A stretch of DNA of 8,594 nt, taken from NCBI GenBank assembly GCA_018970825.1, contig JAGWVP010000108.1, positions 1 to 8,594 on the forward strand. The letters run 5' to 3'. Positions 1 to 8,044 of the stretch are shown here, one piece after another (within the stretch, counting starts at the first letter, position 1; every line of letters starts with the position of its first letter). The translations under genes were made by a program, and so were the position numbers. The notes beneath the pieces were generated by a model. That model did no database searches. It worked only from the letters and a program-made list of their open reading frames with translations, and was not told where the DNA came from. The DNA is from a bacterium (GTDB taxonomy: Bacteria > Desulfobacterota > Binatia > UBA12015).

Positions 1-496
1 CGGGCACGTAGGCCGTAGCGTCGTTCACGACGCCCTCTTCGGGAGCGCCGCCGTAGATCCACCAGCGCACGAGGTTCAGGTCGTTCTCGGAGAGCGGGGC
101 GCGCCCGATCGGCATCGGGCTGCCCTTCGTCGCCTCGCCGAGCGTGGCGGCGGCGAGCTTCTGGTAGAGGACGCTGCGCGTCGGGGAGCCGGGCAGGATG
201 CGCTTCGAGCCCGGATCGATTCGCGACGCGACGTCGTGGAGACTCGCCCACGACTGTCCGGCGGTCAGATCGAGGCCGGCCGACGGGGACGCGCCCGAGT
301 GGCACGCGGTCGTCGTGCAGCCCTGGCCGTCGAAGACGACCTGCTGCACGGCATCGAACGTGCTCTCGAAGTTCGTTCCCGTGGTGCAGGTCGGAGTCGT
401 CGGGCCGACCGGCGCGCCGCCGGATCCGGAGCTTCCGCAGCCGGCGAGACCCGCGACGAGCGCGAGGCGGAGGGCGAGCGAGGTTCTCGTCATCAT
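1..496 (-). CDS. Cytochrome-c-like secreted lipoprotein, C-terminus cut by window edge
   Basis: The first 165 residues are visible; the gene continues past base 1. A signal peptide ends in a lipobox, LAGC, with the lipidated Cys at residue 20. A short Gly/Ser/Pro/Thr linker (21-36) follows. The motif C60-TTTA-C65-H66 is a CX4CH variant of the heme-c site. The later stretch SPMPIGRAPLS (126-136) and RWWIYGGAP (144-152) match the distal half of small cytochrome-c-like domains in secreted proteins of Myxococcota and Planctomycetes, where the Met of the MP motif (M128 here) is a candidate sixth heme ligand. The likely place is the outer or inner membrane facing the periplasm or surface, with a possible electron-transfer role. 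The start at 496 is chosen because AGGAG lies 7 bases upstream (504-508 on this strand); the next codon, at 493, is also ATG. Heme binding is inferred, and the Cys pair could instead form a disulfide. Partner proteins lie outside the window. Confidence 0.8.
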   Translation of the reverse strand, partial: MMTRTSLALRLALVAGLAGCGSSGSGGAPVGPTTPTCTTGTNFESTFDAVQQVVFDGQGCTTTACHSGASPSAGLDLTAGQSWASLHDVASRIDPGSKRILPGSPTRSVLYQKLAAATLGEATKGSPMPIGRAPLSENDLNLVRWWIYGGAPEEGVVNDATAYVP

Positions 497-778
497 GACA
501 CTGCTCCTAGCGCCGATCGGTCAGCGCGCAAGACTTTCCCGAGGCCTTCGACTGAATCCATGTCACGCACCCGCGAGGGACGGCCGCGGCGACGGGCCCC
601 GGCCCACTCGGGCGCTCGTGTTCGGGGGGCTCGGGTGCCGGTTTCATGGAGATCCGCAAACCGGCAGAGTTCCGTACCGGGCAGTCCACGGTGTAGGCCC
701 CGCCGGGGCGCCCCGTCAAGAACGATTCCCCGCCCGGCCCGGCTTTGCTTCGAGACCCGCTTCCCGTAGGTTTCGCGG

Positions 779-795
779 GCCCCGTGCCGCGGGGC
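779..795 (+). promoter_or_regulatory. GC hairpin just upstream of the binding-protein ribosome site
   Basis: GCCCCG (779-784) and CGGGGC (790-795) form a perfect 6-bp stem with a 5-base loop. It ends 6 bases before the AGGAGG at 802-807, so in the mRNA it would sit directly beside the ribosome-binding site. It could affect translation or mRNA stability. Six-base GC stems are common by chance in DNA of this composition, so the function is only a guess. Confidence 0.25.
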
Positions 796-801
796 AGCCC
801 C

Positions 802-807
802 AGGAGG
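802..807 (+). promoter_or_regulatory. Strong ribosome-binding site fixing a GTG start
   Basis: A perfect AGGAGG lies 8 bases before the GTG at 816. It decides the start of the solute-binding lipoprotein: the same frame is open far upstream (to 198), but only the GTG start puts a clean lipoprotein signal peptide at the N-terminus. Confidence 0.75.
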
Positions 808-815
808 TCTTCGAC

Positions 816-1639
816 GTGATCCCGAGACGAATCCTCGCGGCGGCCCTCGCCGCCGTCGCCCTGTCGCTCTCGCTCGCGTCCTGCACCACCCGGGCCCAGG
901 ACCCCCGGGCGTTCTACCGGGTGCCGCCGCTGCGGATCGGGATCAACTCCCTGTCGGCACCGTTCTCCTTCCAGCTCGACGGCCGCTTCGTCGGGATCGA
1001 GGTGGACTTCGCCCGCGAGCTGTCGCGGACGCTCGGCCGTCGCATCAAGTTCGTCGACCTCCCCTTCAAGGCGCTCATCCCGTCGCTCCTCGAGGGGCGG
1101 GTCGACGTCGTCATGGCGGGCGTCGGCGTCACCGCCGCGCGCGAGGTCCGCGTCGCCTTCTCCCAGCCCTACCTCCACTCGGGCCTCACGGCGCTCGTCC
1201 GGCGCAGCGACGTGAGTCGCTTCCAGTCCGCACCCTGCGAGGCCCGCTTCAGCGTCCTCTCGGGAAGCACGGGCGAGCGGTTCGTGCGCGAGAAGTGCAA
1301 CCGGTCCCTCGCGGTGTTCCCGACCGACTCGCGCGAGATCGCGGTCGCCGAGGTGAAGCTCGGGCGCAGCGACATCATGGTGAGCGAGGCCTCGGTCGTC
1401 GCCTGGGCCGTGTCGAGCGCGGAAGGCGACCTGACGCTGCGACGGGAGCCGCTCGTGCGCGAGGACCTCGCGTGGGCGGTGCGGAGGCAGGACCTCGACC
1501 TCCTGCACCAGATCGACGGGGCGCTCGAGCAGTGGCGCGACGACGGCACGCGGGCGATGGTGCTCGACCGCTGGGTCCCGTTCTGGCGCGAGCTCGAGGC
1601 CTACTCCGAGCGGATGCCTCCGCCGGCCCAGCTCCCCTG

Positions 1640-1640
<1 letters not shown>
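816..1640 (+). CDS. Family-3 (amino-acid type) solute-binding lipoprotein
   Basis: The protein has 274 residues. Its signal peptide has Arg 4-5, a hydrophobic core at 7-20 and lipobox LASC, with lipidated Cys at 23. The rest is one two-lobed extracellular solute-binding domain (about 36-260) of the SBP_bac_3 family: PLRIGIN opens lobe 1, DGRFVGIEVDFARELS (55-70) and LLEGRVDVVMAGVGVT (91-106) are typical, and TAAREVRVAFSQPY (106-119) carries R109 at the place that grips the ligand carboxylate in amino-acid binders. D186 in GRSDIMVSEA is a candidate amine contact. C141 and C161 could form a disulfide. The ligand cannot be named. No permease or ATPase gene is adjacent, and no transglycosylase or kinase domain is attached, so it is either an orphan transport component or a sensor subunit. 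Its TGA overlaps the next ATG by one base (TGATG at 1638-1642), implying co-translation with glgB. Confidence 0.88.
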
Positions 1641-3858
<2,218 letters not shown>

Positions 3859-3862
<4 letters not shown>

Positions 3863-3885
3863 GCCGCGCGCGCCCCGCGTCTCAG
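3859..3885. terminator. Inverted repeat spanning both convergent stop codons, possible bidirectional terminator
   Basis: CTGAGCCGCG (3859-3868) pairs with CGCGTCTCAG (3876-3885) over 10 positions with a single C/T mismatch (3864 against 3880), leaving a 7-base loop. The TGA of glgB (3860-3862) sits in the left arm and the TGA of xrtE (seen as TCA, 3882-3884) in the right arm, pairing with each other. The stem would form in transcripts from either side. There is no T-run on either side, so it is not a classical intrinsic terminator. It may act as a weak terminator, an mRNA 3' end protector or a Rho-linked pause. Confidence 0.4.
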
Positions 3886-5495
3886 CCCCAGAGGTCCCAG
3901 CGGCCGGTCGCGGTGACCCACCCGAGCAGCAGCGCGTTCGTCGTCGCGTGGGCGGCGACCGCGTCGGCCACCTCGCCGCGTCGCCGCAGCGCGAGCCCGA
4001 AGAGGACGCCTGCGACGAGGCCCGCGACCAGCCGATCGTGCAGCAGGCCGAAGGCGATCGCGGCGACCACGATCGCGCCCGCGCCGACGCGGGAGCCGGG
4101 CACCGTCGCGAAGTCGCGGTCGACCACGCGGCGCGCGAGGTAGCCGCGGAAGGCGAGTTCCTCGACGAGCGGGACGATCGCGACCGCTCCGGCCGCGCGC
4201 AGGGCGAACGCCGCCGCGCCTGCGGGCCACGAGGAGGCGACGCCGTCCGCGGGCGTGCCCGGGGCGAGCGCGAGCCAGGCGCCGAAGGCGAGCGCGCCGA
4301 GCGCGAATGCGGCGGGCTCCGGCGCGACCGCGAGCCCGCGCAGGAACGGCGCGCGAAGGAACAGGACCGCGACCGCGGCGAGTAGGCGCAGCGCGTAGAG
4401 CGGATCCGCCCCGCCCGCGGAGGCGGCTCCCGTCGCCATCGAGGTCGCGAGCAGGGCGAGCCAGGGCAGGAGATAGGCCGGGGCGTCGCTCGGCGGCGAC
4501 ACGGCCGAAACCCCGGGGTCGCCCCCGGTCGAGAAGAACGGTGAACGGCGAGCGACCGTGGCGAGCCCGAGCGCGATCGCCGAGAAGAGCAGCGAACCCG
4601 AGTAGGCGTGGAATCCGCCCATCGCGACGGCGGGCGAGAGGCGGGCTCCGATCTCGAGCAGGGCGGCGAGCCGGAGCCCGTTGCCGAGCCAGGCCGCGGC
4701 GATCCCTGCCGGCAGCAGGAGAAGCGCGTTCGGGAAGCGCAGCACGTCGCGGAACCAGGCGAGGAACGCGCCGACGAACACGGTCATGAGGCCGATGCCC
4801 TCGTAGCCCGAGCAGGTCGGCCCCACGTCCACCGCGAAGTCGCCGAGGGCGAGCGTGACGCCCGCGTCGTCGCGCGCGACTTCCAGGCCCGCACCGGAGA
4901 GGATCGTCGCGACGAGCGCGACCGTCGCGTCGCGCAGCGGCAGCCAGAGCCCCGCCGTCGCGTGGCCCGCCCACCAGGCGAGGGTCCCGGTCGCGACGCA
5001 GGCGACGAGAAGGCCGGCGCTGCCGCGCGCGAGCCGGGCGAACGCCCGTGCCGGCAGGACCAGCAGCAGCCAGGCGACGAGGGCGACCGCGAGGAGCGTC
5101 GCCCACGCGAGGGCCCAGGCCCCCGGGCTCGTGGCTTCGCGCAGTCCTTCCCCGAACAGCACGGATGCGACCGCGAGGGAGAGCCCGAACGAGAGGACCT
5201 GGAGTGCGAGCAGCCCGAGGTCGCGCCGCTCGAAACCGCGCGCGACCGAGCCGCGCGGCAGCGCGTCGCGGGCGCTTTCGCCGAACAGCAGAAGCGCCGT
5301 CCCGACCGCGATCGCGAGCGGTCCCGCCATTCCGCCGTGGGCGAGAAGGCGCGCCCACCATGAGTCGACCCGGCCGAGGATCGGCTCCGCGTCGAACAGG
5401 GCCCCGGTCGCCCCGGCCTCGGCCGCGAGAAGGAGCAACAGGGCGGCCGGGCGCAGGGCGGTCTCGGGGGCCCGGTCGGTGCTTTTCGAGAGCAT
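3882..5495 (-). CDS. xrtE: Exosortase E / CPBP intramembrane protease fusion (VPEID-CTERM sorting enzyme)
   Basis: This 537-residue multi-pass membrane protein joins two enzymes. The first part (about 15-315) is an exosortase, the transpeptidase-like enzyme that recognises a C-terminal sorting tag on exported proteins; its proposed catalytic triad is visible as C228 (GPTCSGYEG), R275 (GNGLR) and H296 (GGFHAYSG). The last part (about 430-528) is a CPBP (CAAX/bacteriocin-processing) protease with its three motifs: E445 E446 xxx R450, F482 xxx H486 and H516 xxx N520. A hydrophobic linker with several membrane segments joins them. This architecture is the one named exosortase E/protease of the VPEID-CTERM system. 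The ATG is fixed by an in-frame TAG ending 15 bases upstream (5511-5513 on this strand); the ribosome site is weak. The gene is divergent from the polysaccharide export genes, sharing a 237-base control region, and convergent with glgB. No candidate VPEID-CTERM substrate gene is seen in the window. Confidence 0.9.
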   Translation of the reverse strand: MLSKSTDRAPETALRPAALLLLLAAEAGATGALFDAEPILGRVDSWWARLLAHGGMAGPLAIAVGTALLLFGESARDALPRGSVARGFERRDLGLLALQVLSFGLSLAVASVLFGEGLREATSPGAWALAWATLLAVALVAWLLLVLPARAFARLARGSAGLLVACVATGTLAWWAGHATAGLWLPLRDATVALVATILSGAGLEVARDDAGVTLALGDFAVDVGPTCSGYEGIGLMTVFVGAFLAWFRDVLRFPNALLLLPAGIAAAWLGNGLRLAALLEIGARLSPAVAMGGFHAYSGSLLFSAIALGLATVARRSPFFSTGGDPGVSAVSPPSDAPAYLLPWLALLATSMATGAASAGGADPLYALRLLAAVAVLFLRAPFLRGLAVAPEPAAFALGALAFGAWLALAPGTPADGVASSWPAGAAAFALRAAGAVAIVPLVEELAFRGYLARRVVDRDFATVPGSRVGAGAIVVAAIAFGLLHDRLVAGLVAGVLFGLALRRRGEVADAVAAHATTNALLLGWVTATGRWDLWG

Positions 5496-5533
5496 CGCCG
5501 TGGTTCCGGTCTAGGCGGGCCGTCGCGGGCGCA

Positions 5534-5560
5534 CAACCCTGCAACGGGGTGTCAACCCTG
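5534..5560. repeat. Direct repeat CAACCCTG, two copies 19 bases apart
   Basis: CAACCCTG occurs at 5534-5541 and again at 5553-5560, start to start 19 bases, close to two turns of the helix. The second copy overlaps the left half of the palindrome at 5551-5566. This spacing fits side-by-side binding of a regulator on one face of the DNA near the xrtE start, but no regulator gene is present to support it. Confidence 0.4.
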
Positions 5561-5566
5561 GTTGAC
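5551..5566. promoter_or_regulatory. Palindromic operator candidate between xrtE and the export operon
   Basis: GTCAACC (5551-5557) and GGTTGAC (5560-5566) form a perfect 7-bp inverted repeat around a 2-base centre. On the minus strand the sequence includes a perfect TTGACA (5555 to 5550), a consensus -35 hexamer for xrtE, though nothing like a -10 is seen at the right distance. On the plus strand the mirrored half gives TTGACG (5562-5567). A dimeric regulator bound here could control xrtE and possibly the export genes. The binding protein is unknown. Confidence 0.45.
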
Positions 5567-5616
5567 GGGTGGGGCCCGGTCTCGGTTCCGAGGCGTGCTC
5601 CGCATCGGCAATGCGC

Positions 5617-5632
5617 TGGCGTCCGCCTTGAC
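5617..5632 (+). promoter_or_regulatory. Sigma-54-like promoter element upstream of the export operon
   Basis: TGGC at 5617-5620 and TTG at 5628-5630 have the GG-N10-GC spacing of sigma-54 promoters, but the -12 dinucleotide is GA rather than GC, a change at an important base. It lies about 100 bases before the export gene start. Exosortase A loci in other bacteria are linked to a sigma-54 activator pair (PrsK/PrsR), which is why the match is noted. A 5-bp inverted repeat, CGCAT (5601-5605) and ATGCG (5611-5615), lies directly upstream. The match is imperfect and may be chance. Confidence 0.25.
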
Positions 5633-5722
5633 CCGCCCGATTCGGTGAGCCAAGGTCCGGTCAGCCGGCGGGGGCCGGTTGGTTCGCGGACGGGCGCCGG
5701 CGGGCGCCTGGCGGTCGGGCCG

Positions 5723-5727
5723 GGAGG
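5723..5727 (+). promoter_or_regulatory. Ribosome-binding site for the polysaccharide export lipoprotein
   Basis: GGAGG at 5723-5727 lies within a GGAGGAGGAG run that reaches the ATG at 5733, giving a 5-base spacer. It supports 5733 as the start. A rival ATG at 5775 has only a G-run (5765-5770) with a 4-base spacer, but would give a shorter and more typical signal peptide. Confidence 0.55.
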
Positions 5728-5732
5728 AGGAG

Positions 5733-6503
5733 ATGGCCGGGTCTCGACCGCCGGCCGGGAATCCGGGGGGTTCGATGAGGGGGTGCATCGCCGGGGCGAT
5801 TCGCGGGATCCGGGCCGTCGTGGCCTGCGTCCTCGGCGCGACGATCGTCGCCTGCACCCCCCCGGTCGTGCCCGGGAATCCGCCGGTGCCGCGCATGTCC
5901 CTCGACGTGTCGTCGACCGACACGCCCTACGTCATGCAGGCCGGCGACCTGCTCGCGATCAAGTTCTACCGCAATCCCGAGCTGAACGAGGAAGTCACGA
6001 TCCGGCCGGACGGCAAGATCACCCTGCAACTCGTCGAGGACGTGCGAGCCGCCGGGCTCACGCCGGAGGCGCTCGGCGAGGAACTGAAGGACCGCTACCG
6101 AAAGGAACTCGCCCACCCCGACGTCACCGTCATCGTGAAGACCTTCGGCGGGCAGCGCATCTACGTGTCCGGCGAGGTCGGGACCTCGGGCATGCAGCAA
6201 CTCCAGGGGCAGACGAGCCTCTACCAGGCGATCCAGCAGGCGGGCGGTTTCCTCATCAGCGCAAAGCGCGACCAGGTGCTCCTGATCCGCCGCGGTCCCG
6301 ACGGGCGCCCGCGGGGCGAGTCGATCGACCTGCGCCGGGTCGAGAACGGCACCGACCCGGAGCTCGACGTGATGCTGCGGCCCTACGACGTCGTCTTCGT
6401 CCCGAAGTCGGCGATCGCGGAGGTGAACACGTTCGTGGAGCTCTACGTCACGCGCAACCTGCCTCCCGCCGTGGCCCTCCTGCTCGGGTACGGAATATGG
6501 TGA
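5733..6503 (+). CDS. Wza-type polysaccharide export outer-membrane lipoprotein
   Basis: The protein has 256 residues from the ATG at 5733. It has a lipoprotein signal ending in IVAC (lipidated C41), then a polysaccharide export domain (about 63-135: YVMQAGDLLAIKFYRNPEL, then TIRPDGKITL), then an SLBB domain (about 140-190: RIYVSGEVGTSG, QAIQQAGGF), and a closing segment with DVVFVPKS and a short hydrophobic C-terminus. Proteins of this family form the outer-membrane ring through which exopolysaccharide or capsule leaves the cell; at this size it resembles the EpsE-like proteins of exosortase-linked loci more than the longer E. coli Wza. The start is uncertain: 5733 has the better ribosome site, while 5775 gives a 27-residue signal peptide, and the codons between 5733 and 5775 (tct, cga, aat, ggt) are unlike the rest of the gene. 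It is the first gene of the run and overlaps the next by 7 bases. Confidence 0.92.
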   Translation: MAGSRPPAGNPGGSMRGCIAGAIRGIRAVVACVLGATIVACTPPVVPGNPPVPRMSLDVSSTDTPYVMQAGDLLAIKFYRNPELNEEVTIRPDGKITLQLVEDVRAAGLTPEALGEELKDRYRKELAHPDVTVIVKTFGGQRIYVSGEVGTSGMQQLQGQTSLYQAIQQAGGFLISAKRDQVLLIRRGPDGRPRGESIDLRRVENGTDPELDVMLRPYDVVFVPKSAIAEVNTFVELYVTRNLPPAVALLLGYGIW

Positions 6504-8044
6504 ACCTCGATGAGTCGCACGCGATCGGCGACCCGGTCGCCGCGTCCGTCCCGCCCTGGCAGAGCGTGCTCGGTGCGCTCGCCCGGCGCTGGCGCCTGAT
6601 CGCGCTTCCGACGCTGATCGGCTTCGCCCTCGCCTCGACCTGGGCCTACCTGAGCCCGCCGCTCTACCAGGCCTTCGCGACCGTGATCGTGCGCAACGCG
6701 CGCGCGCGGATCGCCGTCTCGCCCGACGCGCAGAACACCCTCTCGGTGGACCGCATCGACGACCAGCAGGTGAACTCGGAAGTCGCGCTCATGAGCAGCG
6801 AGTCGCTCGTGCGCGAGATGCTCGAGCCCCGCCGCGCGGAGGTCGAGCGGCCCGGCGGGTCCCGCGGCCTCGTGTCGTCGATCCTGTCGATGCTCTCGCT
6901 GCCCTTCGAGCTTCCCGGTCGGATCTACCGATCGATCCACGGGATCCCCCAGCCGACGCCCTTCGACTCGTGGGTGCGCGAGGTGTCCTCGGGCATCTCG
7001 GTCACGCCGATCCCGCGCTCGAACCTGATCCAGGTCTCCTACGTCGGCAGCGATCCCGAGCAGACCGCCGCCTTCCTGAACGCGTTCGTCGCGCGCTACC
7101 TCGAGCGCAACGCGAAGCTCGGACAGCAGGCCGAGGCGCAGGAGTTCTACCAGGAGCAGAGCCGCATCCTGTCGGACCGCGTGCGCGACACCGAGCAGGC
7201 ACTCGCGGTCTTCTACGCGAACCAGGGGCCGGACGCGGCACCCGAGCAGCGCGACGCCATGCGCAAGCGGCTCGCCGAGACCGAGGACGGGCTCGTCCGG
7301 GCGGAGACCGAGCTGGCAGAGAGGAACGCGAAGGTCGCGTTCCTCTCCCGCGAGATCCAGAACCACCCGAGGCGCATCACCGCGGACGCGGGCGGCGCCA
7401 AGCCGGAGGGCGGCGCGCTCATCAAGCCGCGCATCCTCGAGCTCACGCTCCAGCGCACGGAGCTGTTGTCGAAGTACGCGCCGACCAGCGCCAAGATCCA
7501 GGACATCGACCGCCAGATCGCCGAGGCGAAGCGGCTGCTCGAGACCGAGAAGAAGCTGATCGACGACACGACGACGGTCGCGAACCCGACCTACCAGAGC
7601 GTCGAGTCGAAGCTCGCGGAGGCGAAGACCGAACAGGCCGCGTCGGCCGCGCGGGTCGAGAGCCTGCGGTCGCAGCGCGCGCAGCAGCGCGCGCGGATCT
7701 CGAAACTCGAGGAGCTCGCCTCGGCGCAGGAGCGCATGGGCCAGGAGCTCACCGCGGCGAAGGAAGCCCTCGCCATCTACCAGAAGAAGGGCGAGGCGGC
7801 GCGATTCTCCTCCGCGCTCGACCAGTCGAACATCCTGAACGTGGCGGTCGCGGAACCGGCCGAGGTGCCGACCGCGCCGATGAGCTCGAAGAAGGCGCTC
7901 GCGCCGGTCCTGGGCGCGCTCTTCGGGCTCCTCCTCGGCATGCTGACGGCGCTCTGGCGCGACTGGCTCGACCCGACGGTGAAGGGCCGCGCCGACGCGC
8001 ATCGCCTGACCGGCCTGCCCGTGCTCGGGGAAGTGTCGGCCTGA
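6497..8044 (+). CDS. Wzz/GumC-type polysaccharide chain-length determinant, no kinase domain
   Basis: The 515 residues form an inner-membrane polysaccharide co-polymerase that works with the export lipoprotein to set chain length and link the inner and outer membranes. A short cytoplasmic N-terminus leads to a first membrane helix (about 34-53), followed by the Wzz domain (about 54-200), a long periplasmic coiled coil rich in Glu, Ala, Arg and Gln (about 205-440), a Pro-containing stretch (PAEVPTAPMSSKK, 454-466) and a second membrane helix (about 467-487). It ends 28 residues later with GLPVLGEVSA. No Walker motifs or tyrosine cluster follow, so any tyrosine kinase must be a separate protein. 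The ATG at 6497 overlaps the end of the export gene by 7 bases and has only a weak ribosome site, which suggests translational coupling; a GTG at 6500 is an equally placed alternative. The stop overlaps the next start by one base. Confidence 0.92.
   Translation: MVNLDESHAIGDPVAASVPPWQSVLGALARRWRLIALPTLIGFALASTWAYLSPPLYQAFATVIVRNARARIAVSPDAQNTLSVDRIDDQQVNSEVALMSSESLVREMLEPRRAEVERPGGSRGLVSSILSMLSLPFELPGRIYRSIHGIPQPTPFDSWVREVSSGISVTPIPRSNLIQVSYVGSDPEQTAAFLNAFVARYLERNAKLGQQAEAQEFYQEQSRILSDRVRDTEQALAVFYANQGPDAAPEQRDAMRKRLAETEDGLVRAETELAERNAKVAFLSREIQNHPRRITADAGGAKPEGGALIKPRILELTLQRTELLSKYAPTSAKIQDIDRQIAEAKRLLETEKKLIDDTTTVANPTYQSVESKLAEAKTEQAASAARVESLRSQRAQQRARISKLEELASAQERMGQELTAAKEALAIYQKKGEAARFSSALDQSNILNVAVAEPAEVPTAPMSSKKALAPVLGALFGLLLGMLTALWRDWLDPTVKGRADAHRLTGLPVLGEVSA

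Larger units (their letters stand above)
497..815. other. Divergent intergenic region upstream of the cytochrome-like and binding-protein genes
   Basis: About 320 bases separate two genes that point away from each other, so promoters for both should lie here. What can be seen is a perfect 12-base palindrome CGGGGCGCCCCG at 704-715, a weak sigma-70-like pair for the plus strand (TTGCTT at 745-750, 16 bases, TAGGTT at 767-772, each about half of consensus), and a GC hairpin at 779-795. Codon use in the open frames that cross the region is unlike the flanking genes, so I see no protein gene and no convincing small RNA. Confidence 0.5.

Noticed and set aside
735..749. Possible sigma-54 site (CGGCCC then TTGCT) before the binding-protein gene
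   Set aside because: The GG-to-GC distance is 9 instead of 10 bases and the -24 T is missing.
198..815. Long upstream extension of the binding-protein reading frame
   Set aside because: It runs antisense through the lipoprotein gene and across the intergenic region; the signal peptide and AGGAGG at 802-807 place the start at 816.
5691..5710. Tandem CGGGCGCC copies 10 bases apart
   Set aside because: Only two imperfect short units in GC-rich leader sequence; likely chance.
5048..6496. N-terminal extension of the chain-length gene frame
   Set aside because: It crosses antisense to xrtE and out of frame through the export gene; homologous sequence begins only after the ATG at 6497.
6443..8002. 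519-codon minus-strand frame opposite the chain-length gene
   Set aside because: Antisense shadow; the Leu/Arg/Glu-rich pattern mirrors the coiled coil on the other strand.
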